DNA of 64,000 nt, taken from contig SFDX01000005.1 in assembly GCA_004557455.1 (NCBI GenBank), forward strand, positions 62,001 through 126,000, written 5' to 3'. Positions 57,915 through 64,000 of this stretch are shown one piece after another. Below the pieces are notes generated by a model that worked only from the letters and a program-made list of their open reading frames with translations, ran no database searches and was not told the origin of the DNA. A program made the position numbers and the translations under genes. This DNA comes from Akkermansia muciniphila. GTDB taxonomy: Bacteria; Verrucomicrobiota; Verrucomicrobiia; Verrucomicrobiales; Akkermansiaceae. How positions within the stretch are numbered: the first letter of the stretch is position 1; every line of letters begins with the position of its first letter.

Positions 57915-60809
57915 ATGCCTTCTCATCATAAGAAGTTCGCTTCCGTAGTCGCCTTGGCAATGGGCGGCTTGGCCGCTTGTTTATCTGCTGCTCATGCAGC
58001 GGATATCTACCCGACCCCCAAGGAATGCCGATTAAATGGGGATCCTGTTCCTGTATCGGAGGTTGCCGTGCATCTGCGTCGAGACGGCGAGCATGATTCC
58101 ATCTGGAAGAAGCTGCCGTCGGGAGTGGAAGGTGGCTATGCTGTCTTAATTAATCAGGGCAGGTTGGCTATTTATGCGAACGATGAGACGGGGCTTTTCT
58201 ATGCTCGTCAAAGTATTTCCCAGTTGCAGGAGAACGGTGAGCCGACAGCTCATACTGACCCGACGGCCGGTAAGTCGCTGGAGGAAATGGTTAAGTTGAA
58301 GCCGCTCCCTGATGCTGAAATCGTGGATTGGCCGGACCTGCCGTTCCGAGGAGTCGTGGAGGGGTACTATGGTGCACCCTGGAGCCATGAGGCTCGTTTG
58401 TCCCAGTTCCGATTCTACGGGCGCAATAAGATGAATACCTACATCTACGGTCCCAAGGATGACTCTTATCATCATGGTGGCGGTTGTTATCAGCCCTATC
58501 CGGAGGAGAGTGCCGCGCAGATTGCTGCTTTGGTTCGGGCTGCTAAGGAGAACCATGTCAAATTTGTGTGGGCGATTCATCCGGCCAATACCGTCCGTTG
58601 GGATCAGGAGGAGGGCCGCGAGCAGCTCGAGGGACTTCTGCGTAAGCTCGAGCTGATGTATGATCTCGGTATCCGCAATTTCGGTTTGTTTGTGGATGAT
58701 GCCAGTGGTGAAATCAGTAAGGTGGAGCGTCAGGTGCAGCTCGCTAATTTTATCCTTGATAATTTTGTGCGCAAGCATCCGGATGTTCAGCAGAATCTCC
58801 TTTTCTGTCCTACCGGTTACAACAAATCTTGGACGAATGCCGAGACGCTCTCCTACATCGGTGAGCACTTGAAACAGGATATCGATATGATGTGGACCGG
58901 TAATACGGTTGTTCATGATATCAAGTTGGGCTCCGTTGACGAGGGTGGTCAGATGTGGGTGAATAATCTCATCAAACGTCCCACGTTTATTTGGTGGAAC
59001 TGGCCTTGCAATGACTTTAAGCGCAGCCGTCTGTGTATGGGCCGGGCCTATGGCTTGGATACAGCGCCGGAGATGCGTGACCACATGCGGGGTCTGGTCG
59101 CCAACCCCATGGAGTATGCGGAAACCAGTAAGATCGGTCTCTTCGGGGTGGCGGATTATACTTGGAATATCACGGCTTACAGCCCGGACAAGAGCTGGCG
59201 GGCGGGGATACGTCGGCTCTTCCCCCGCAGTGCCGAGTCGATGCAGGTGTTTTGTGATCACAATTCCAACCCTGCCCCTAATAACCACGGTTTCGCTCGC
59301 GATGAGTCCCGGGAGGTTGCAGAGGATGTGAAGCAGTATTTGGCGGATTTGGCGGATCGTAAGCCGAGCCATGATCGTACGGTCATGTTGGAGCGTCTCT
59401 TCCGCAGTGTGGCCGCCGCCGGTAAGGTGTTGGGGGAGGCGGATGACGTGGCGCCTATGCGTGCGGAGGTGGAGCCATGGATTCGTAAGTTCGGTATGCT
59501 GGGCCAGGCCGGTTCCATGCTCATGAAGGTAATTCTGGAGGAGAAGACCAGCGACAACCCGGCCGAGCTGTTTGCCCATTTCCTTAAGGCTGCAAATGCC
59601 CTTGCGAGTATGGGGGAGGTCGCTCGCGATGAATGGAGCAAGAATGGTATCACTCCGGTCAAGCATGTCGAGGTTGGTGCGGCTTTCCTCACGCCGGTGG
59701 TCAAGGCTGCATTTGAGTATCTGAATGCTCGCATGTATGCCTATGTTTCTCAGCGTAAGCTGCCCCTGTTGGCGGATTTCATTTGCAGCCCGGATTTGGA
59801 TAAAAACGGGGTAGAGGGTGCTCTGGATGCAGATAAAAGTTCTTCCTGGGATATCAAACGCCCGCTCAGGCATGGCGAGTGGTTCGGGGTGGATTTCGGT
59901 AGCCCTGTTTGGGTGAACAACATCTCCGCACGCTTGGAATGCGGGGCTCCCGGTACTCTCCTTACTCAGATGGAGGTGTCGGATGACGGTCAGAACTGGA
60001 AGACGGTCGGAACTCCCTGTACGGGGGAGCGTATCCTTCGCACGGCTCCTGCCGGTATGCGGGCCTCGAAGGTGCGTTTGCGTGTTTTGGCGGATGCGGC
60101 AGAGCCTTGTCGTGTCGTTTCCCTGTCTGTTAATGTTCCGGTCTCGCCGTTTGTCAGCAGTGATGTTCCGGCTTTCTCCAGTGTGGGGGTGGATGTCGTG
60201 GATTCGTTCCTGCGTGCAACGCGAGTGATGGAGTACACCACGATGGAGCCCGGGCGTTTCCTGGAGATGCAGCTGGATGCTCCCTCTGTCCTCCAATCCA
60301 TTAACATTAATATGGGTAATGCGGATATCGGCAAATGGGCCAAGGTGTTCTTGGTGACGGCAGATGGTCACACGGAGGAAATCCATCTGAATGCTAACGG
60401 TGAGACGCTGTTCGGAGATTCGCAGTGGAACAAGAAGGTCCCCAAAATCCCCGTTACATCTGTTCGCCTTGTCAATGCGTCCGATTCTCCGCAGCAGGTG
60501 AAGCTCTCTTCGTTCATGGTTGCTTCGCCGATTGACGGCCGCGGTACATCGAACCTCTCTCTTTTGGACGGTGATTTGTCTACGGCCTTGAGCTGTGCAG
60601 AGGGGATTACGCTGGACGTACCGGTGCCTGCGTCGTGCACGCAGGTGGCTGTGGTCGGCACGGCGGGCTGTGCGTTGCAGGGGATGGAGCGTTTGCCGCA
60701 CCATGATGATGGCGTTCAGGTGTTCAAGCTGCCGAAGGGGTGCCGAGAGTTCCGACTCACGGCACCGGCGCAACCGGGTTGCTTCATTAACGAAATCATT
60801 TTCCGTTGA
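57915..60809 (+). CDS. Secreted GH84 beta-N-acetylglucosaminidase with C-terminal discoidin-like domains
   Basis: A 964-residue enzyme with a signal peptide (about 1-27, ending SAAHA). An N-terminal GH20b-like domain (about 28-140) precedes the GH84 barrel (RGVVEGYYGAPWSHEAR, MNTYIYGPKDD), with the paired catalytic Asp D261-D262 in FVDDASGE. A helical region follows, then an F5/8-type (CBM32-like) domain (about 620-745, DADKSSSWD...GEWFGVDFG) and further beta-rich modules. GH84 enzymes remove beta-GlcNAc by substrate assistance. In a gut organism this would fit mucin or O-GlcNAc removal (inference). Confidence 0.93.
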   Translation: MPSHHKKFASVVALAMGGLAACLSAAHAADIYPTPKECRLNGDPVPVSEVAVHLRRDGEHDSIWKKLPSGVEGGYAVLINQGRLAIYANDETGLFYARQSISQLQENGEPTAHTDPTAGKSLEEMVKLKPLPDAEIVDWPDLPFRGVVEGYYGAPWSHEARLSQFRFYGRNKMNTYIYGPKDDSYHHGGGCYQPYPEESAAQIAALVRAAKENHVKFVWAIHPANTVRWDQEEGREQLEGLLRKLELMYDLGIRNFGLFVDDASGEISKVERQVQLANFILDNFVRKHPDVQQNLLFCPTGYNKSWTNAETLSYIGEHLKQDIDMMWTGNTVVHDIKLGSVDEGGQMWVNNLIKRPTFIWWNWPCNDFKRSRLCMGRAYGLDTAPEMRDHMRGLVANPMEYAETSKIGLFGVADYTWNITAYSPDKSWRAGIRRLFPRSAESMQVFCDHNSNPAPNNHGFARDESREVAEDVKQYLADLADRKPSHDRTVMLERLFRSVAAAGKVLGEADDVAPMRAEVEPWIRKFGMLGQAGSMLMKVILEEKTSDNPAELFAHFLKAANALASMGEVARDEWSKNGITPVKHVEVGAAFLTPVVKAAFEYLNARMYAYVSQRKLPLLADFICSPDLDKNGVEGALDADKSSSWDIKRPLRHGEWFGVDFGSPVWVNNISARLECGAPGTLLTQMEVSDDGQNWKTVGTPCTGERILRTAPAGMRASKVRLRVLADAAEPCRVVSLSVNVPVSPFVSSDVPAFSSVGVDVVDSFLRATRVMEYTTMEPGRFLEMQLDAPSVLQSININMGNADIGKWAKVFLVTADGHTEEIHLNANGETLFGDSQWNKKVPKIPVTSVRLVNASDSPQQVKLSSFMVASPIDGRGTSNLSLLDGDLSTALSCAEGITLDVPVPASCTQVAVVGTAGCALQGMERLPHHDDGVQVFKLPKGCREFRLTAPAQPGCFINEIIFR

Positions 60810-60860
60810 GAAACTGCTGTCCCCGTGGCGGGTGAGCTCCGTCCCGGTCCGGGAAAACGG

Positions 60861-60889
60861 TTGCATTTGGCGTCCGGCTGTGGTATAGT
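60861..60889 (+). promoter_or_regulatory. Promoter of rimO, predicted leaderless
   Basis: TTGCAT, 17 bases, TATAGT preceded by TGG; six bases to ATG 60896. Confidence 0.75.
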
Positions 60890-60895
60890 GCGCAT

Positions 60896-62272
60896 ATGGA
60901 TCAGTCTTTTGCTTTAATCTCCTTGGGGTGTGCCAAGAACCTTGTGGATTCGGAGGTGATGTGCAATCAATTGCTGCAGGCAGGCTTCCGTAAGGTTCAG
61001 CCGGAGCAGGCAGCTATCCTGCTCATCAATACCTGCGCTTTCATTGTGCCCGCCAAAGAGGAGGCCATCAATACAATCTTCGCCGCAGTGCGGGATCGTG
61101 ATGCCGGACTCTCGCCGACCGACCAAAAGATTGTGGTATGCGGCTGTCTCTCCCAGCGCTATGCAAAGGATTTGGTTAAGTCTATGCCGGAGGTCGACTG
61201 CTTTGTGGGGGTTGACCTTATCTGCCGCATAGCGGAGATTGCTGCTGCGTGCCTCGCCGGAACGGCGGAGAAGGTGTATACCACGCAGGTTTCTACCTTG
61301 CTGCCGGATTTCGGTTCGTCGCGCTATCGTCTTACGGGGGGACATTTTGCCTACATCAAAATTGCAGAGGGGTGTAACCATGCCTGCGCCTATTGTGCTA
61401 TCCCTCGCATTCGCGGGCCCCACCGCAGCCGTCCACTCGCGTCTATCGTTCGTGAGGTTCGCGAGTGCGTTGCCCATGGTGTCCGGGAGGTGAATCTTAT
61501 CGCCCAGGATACAACCTATTACGGCATGGACAAATGGGATAAGCGTGCTACGAAAACAAGTGGGGTCGATTCCTCACGCGGTGACTCCCTGGCTTCTTTG
61601 TTGCGAGCTCTCAATGAGATTTCCGGTGATTTCTGGATTCGCGTGCTTTACACGCACCCCGCTCATTGGAGCAGGGAACTGATTGATGCTTTTGCCGAGT
61701 GTGATAAGGTCGTTAAATATGTGGATATACCCCTCCAGCATATCTCCGATCATATTTTACAGGAGCAGCGGCGAATGACGGACGGAGATTATATTCGCAA
61801 GCTTCTGCGAGATATTCGTGCTGCCGTCCCCGGTATCGGCATTCGTACTACGTTCATCAGCGGGCTCCCGGGGGAGACGGAGGATGACCATGCAGAACTC
61901 CGGGACTTTATCCGTGAATTCCGCTTCGAGCGTGCCGGTGTTTTCGCTTATTCCAAGGAGGAGGGAACCCTTGCGGCCAAGATGAAGAATCAGGTGCATC
62001 ATGCTACGCGTAAGCGTCGTGCCAACGAGCTGAACATGATTCTTGCTTCCATCGCCGATGAGATGGGGGCAGAGGCTATCGGGAAAACCGTGAGGGTCTT
62101 GGTAGATGCTCCCGGTATTGCCCGTGGTCCGTGGGATGCGCCGGATGTCGATGGTTCCATCCATGTGCCCGGCTCGTTGCCTGTGGGGGAATTCGCAGAG
62201 GTGAAGATAGCCGATGCCATTGCTTACGAGCTTTTTGCAGAGGGGGCCGAGGAGGCTGCGGAGCAGATGTGA
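60896..62272 (+). CDS. rimO: Ribosomal protein S12 methylthiotransferase
   Basis: A 458-residue radical-SAM enzyme that adds a methylthio group to an Asp of ribosomal protein S12. The N-terminal UPF0004 domain has Cys residues in ISLGCAKNLVDSE, INTCAF and VVCGCLSQRY for the auxiliary [4Fe-4S] cluster; the radical-SAM motif C-x3-C-x2-C is in EGCNHACAYCAIP; a C-terminal TRAM domain (about 385-445) binds substrate. ISLGCAKNLVDSE marks RimO rather than MiaB. Confidence 0.94.
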   Translation: MDQSFALISLGCAKNLVDSEVMCNQLLQAGFRKVQPEQAAILLINTCAFIVPAKEEAINTIFAAVRDRDAGLSPTDQKIVVCGCLSQRYAKDLVKSMPEVDCFVGVDLICRIAEIAAACLAGTAEKVYTTQVSTLLPDFGSSRYRLTGGHFAYIKIAEGCNHACAYCAIPRIRGPHRSRPLASIVREVRECVAHGVREVNLIAQDTTYYGMDKWDKRATKTSGVDSSRGDSLASLLRALNEISGDFWIRVLYTHPAHWSRELIDAFAECDKVVKYVDIPLQHISDHILQEQRRMTDGDYIRKLLRDIRAAVPGIGIRTTFISGLPGETEDDHAELRDFIREFRFERAGVFAYSKEEGTLAAKMKNQVHHATRKRRANELNMILASIADEMGAEAIGKTVRVLVDAPGIARGPWDAPDVDGSIHVPGSLPVGEFAEVKIADAIAYELFAEGAEEAAEQM

Positions 62273-62292
62273 GCGGAAGACACACTTCGGGC

Positions 62293-62321
62293 TTGAATCC
62301 CCCCGCCGCTCGGCGTATCAT
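62293..62321 (+). promoter_or_regulatory. Promoter of the Sel1-like gene
   Basis: TTGAAT, 17 bases, TATCAT, 13 bases before ATG 62335. Confidence 0.55.
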
Positions 62322-62334
62322 CGTTCCCATAGAT

Positions 62335-63834
62335 ATGTTTGCTCGTTTTTATTCTTTTCTCCGGGTGACGGGGGCTTGCTCGCTCAGTCTGCCTCTTGTG
62401 TCGACTGTGTCATCGGCAGAGCTGCCCGTCGTGCCCGGTAAGTCCGGCTTTGTGTGCTCCGGGAAGCCTTTTGTTTCGCCTTTCGGGGATTCTCCCATAT
62501 CGTCGGCAGCTACTGACCCGGAGGCGGCTAAGACGGGCTACGATGCGTTCTTGGAGCGCTTGAATGCCCAGGTAAAGGCGAATGTATACGATTTCTGTCC
62601 GGCGATGACCATTGTCTATAATTCGCTGGGGGATGAGTTGGCCTTTGATTCGTGGATGGAGCGTGCTGCCAAGGAGGGGAATCCTGCTGCTATTCAGTTC
62701 GTTTACAATAGAAAAGTGCGCTTCCTTACGCCCAAAACAGCCATGGGGGCCGAGGCAAAGGAGTGCTTCGCTCAGATGAAAAAGGCTGCCGAGGCCGGGT
62801 ACGACCCGGCGGTGATCAGCCTCTATCTCTTCATGTCCCAGGGGATCGGTACCTCGGCGGATGCCGAGGCCGCCGGTAAGTTTATCTTTTCTGCCTGCAA
62901 ATCCGGCTCTTTCACGCCTCGTCATCGCTGGTTACTTGCCAGCGGTCGTTTGAATTCATTTGAGGATCGGAATCTTCCCGAGGTCCGTTCGGAGGTGGAA
63001 CGGGGTAATGATATGGTTATGTATGAGCTTTCCCGTCGTGCCACCAAGGCGGAGGATCAGTTGGCTTGGTTGCGCGCAGCGGCGGAAAAGGGGAATGCTC
63101 AGGCCCTGTATGAGTTGTCGATCATCTTTTCTACAACCAATCCGGAGGCCGGGTATAAGTTGCTCCAAGAGGCTGTCAAACTGCATAATCCGCATGCCTT
63201 ATTTGCGCTGGGTCAACTCTTCGTAGCATCTCCGGAGCAATTATCCGATTCCGCCAAAAAACTGAATATTCAGCAGGACATCCCCAACGGTCTGCGTCTT
63301 ATCAAGATTGCTTCGATGACACTGGAGGAGCGTGCCTGTTTTTGGCTCGGGCGTGCCTACTTTAACGGCGAATTTACCTTGCCCAAGGACCCGGCGCGTG
63401 CGTTTCAGCACTTCCGGAACGGTATGATTTTGGAGAGCATTTCTTCGGCGGCCGCCGCAGGGTATATGATGGCTCGCGGTATCGGCTGCGAGAAGGATAC
63501 GCACCAGGGTATCGCTCTTCTTGTAGAGGCTGCAGCCCGGAATTACGCGCACGCCTTGGTCCTCTTGGCCAAATTACAGTGCGAGGGCGTCGGCGGTATC
63601 AAGCGCAGTGCTCTGGAGGCTTCCTTCAAGCTCCAGGAAGCCGCAGCCCTCGGCGATAAGGAGTCCTTCCTCTACCTCGCCGTCCTCTATGCCCTCGGCG
63701 GACCCGAGCTTCAACGAGATTCCACCCGTGCCGAACACTACCTTAACCTCGCGAAGCAGGACCTCGGTGCCGCCGAGGCTCAACGCCGCTACGATGCTAT
63801 GATTGCTTCCGGTACTTGGGAACCCACCCCGTGA
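62335..63834 (+). CDS. Exported Sel1-like (TPR-type) repeat protein
   Basis: A 499-residue protein with a signal peptide (about 1-28, ending TVSSA). From about residue 100 to the end it is built of Sel1-type helical pairs: AAKEGNPAAIQFVYN, AAEAGYDPAVISLYLFMSQGIGTSADAEAAGKF, AAEKGNAQALYELSIIF, ARNYAHALVLLAKLQCEGVGG and AALGDKESFLYLAVLYALGG. Such repeats bind other proteins. The partner is unknown; it probably acts in the periplasm. It lies 62 bases after rimO with its own promoter. Confidence 0.8.
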   Translation: MFARFYSFLRVTGACSLSLPLVSTVSSAELPVVPGKSGFVCSGKPFVSPFGDSPISSAATDPEAAKTGYDAFLERLNAQVKANVYDFCPAMTIVYNSLGDELAFDSWMERAAKEGNPAAIQFVYNRKVRFLTPKTAMGAEAKECFAQMKKAAEAGYDPAVISLYLFMSQGIGTSADAEAAGKFIFSACKSGSFTPRHRWLLASGRLNSFEDRNLPEVRSEVERGNDMVMYELSRRATKAEDQLAWLRAAAEKGNAQALYELSIIFSTTNPEAGYKLLQEAVKLHNPHALFALGQLFVASPEQLSDSAKKLNIQQDIPNGLRLIKIASMTLEERACFWLGRAYFNGEFTLPKDPARAFQHFRNGMILESISSAAAAGYMMARGIGCEKDTHQGIALLVEAAARNYAHALVLLAKLQCEGVGGIKRSALEASFKLQEAAALGDKESFLYLAVLYALGGPELQRDSTRAEHYLNLAKQDLGAAEAQRRYDAMIASGTWEPTP

Positions 63835-63960
63835 GAGAAAACTGGATACGTTCTCGAATTGGCTCGAGGAGAATATCGAGCAATGCCTCACCATCATTGA
63901 TTGACCGGTGGAGGTTCAGCGGCACGTCAGCCAAGCCCGAACATAGCTGAGTAACTCACA
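63835..63960 (+). pseudogene. Decayed transposase fragment (IS256/Mutator-like)
   Basis: Directly after the Sel1-like stop, one frame reads FSNWLEENIEQCLTIID, a stop, PVEVQRHVSQAR, a stop, LSNS. This resembles the C-terminal part of Mutator-type transposases (EENIEQ.L.....P....R...TSN). At least two stop codons interrupt it. The piece is short, so the assignment is tentative. Confidence 0.4.
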
Positions 63961-64000
63961 AAAAAATACATGTTTAGCAAAAAAAAAGAATTTTTCTGAT

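Noticed and set aside
58146..60866. A 906-codon open frame antisense to the GH84 gene
   Set aside because: No recognisable domain; the plus strand encodes a full-length enzyme with a signal peptide and catalytic residues.

Overview
The window looks like part of a GC-rich bacterial chromosome. Verrucomicrobiota is the best guess, and an Akkermansia-like gut lineage is plausible. That placement is inferred from the gene content (an alternative-complex-III-like ActC with an ActE-like cytochrome, a secreted GH84 beta-N-acetylglucosaminidase, FolE2, a DksA-like protein, a PgpH-type c-di-AMP phosphodiesterase), the near absence of Shine-Dalgarno sites in the nuo operon, and many promoters placed right against start codons. 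No 16S gene is present to confirm it. Nearly all of the window is dense housekeeping DNA; antisense open frames are common but are products of high GC.

Layout. 1-1.9 kb: a transmembrane pseudokinase cut by the window edge. 2.0-4.0 kb: rplS, a hotdog thioesterase and a membrane protein, all minus strand. 4.3-9.1 kb: rpsN, a zinc-ribbon protein, a CorC/CNNM-type membrane protein, a lipoprotein, a small membrane protein with an M15 endolysin-like peptidase, and folP. 9.2-22.1 kb: an eleven-gene respiratory complex I operon, nuoD to nuoN, without nuoA, nuoB or nuoC. 22.2-23.7 kb: a solitary phage-type major capsid protein gene with its own terminator, followed by a 199-bp element with inverted termini. 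23.7-25.8 kb: folE2, rpsR, rpmG and a DksA/TraR-type gene. 26-27.7 kb: malQ. 27.9-31.5 kb: an AT-rich island with a 93-residue peptide ending in five Gly-Cys units, then two large unrecognised membrane proteins. 31.8-35.4 kb: fabI, a YbjN-like gene and uvrB. 35.4-40.6 kb: a mixed accessory stretch (small membrane protein, acyltransferase-3-like protein, M28 peptidase, N-terminally damaged AAA ATPase, a DUF4177-like pair). 40.8-46.3 kb: rho, a YebC-family gene, tRNA-Pro and a 983-residue low-complexity membrane protein. 46.4-49.1 kb: ActC-like NrfD protein, monohaem cytochrome c and a membrane protein. 49.2-52.1 kb: PgpH-like HD phosphodiesterase, BASS-family transporter and rnpB. 52.2-56.0 kb: an O-antigen-ligase-like protein, ilvB and rpsP. 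56.2-63.8 kb: a lysozyme-like lipoprotein, a membrane protein, GH84, rimO and a Sel1-type repeat protein. The last bases hold a decayed transposase remnant.

How the parts fit. The nuo operon and the Act-like module suggest a chain that oxidises NADH and quinol. FolP and FolE2 serve folate synthesis. GH84 and the M28 peptidase would act on host or dietary glycoprotein outside the cytoplasm. The strongest candidate for an undescribed system is the AT-rich peptide island: a small exported-looking peptide with a C-terminal GCS repeat, a hairpin terminator immediately after it, and two large membrane proteins of similar layout. The strongest general regulatory signal is a recurring promoter, TTGnnn-N17/18-(TGG)TAgaAT, whose -10 box ends 6-7 bases before the start codon of at least nine genes, which predicts leaderless mRNAs.
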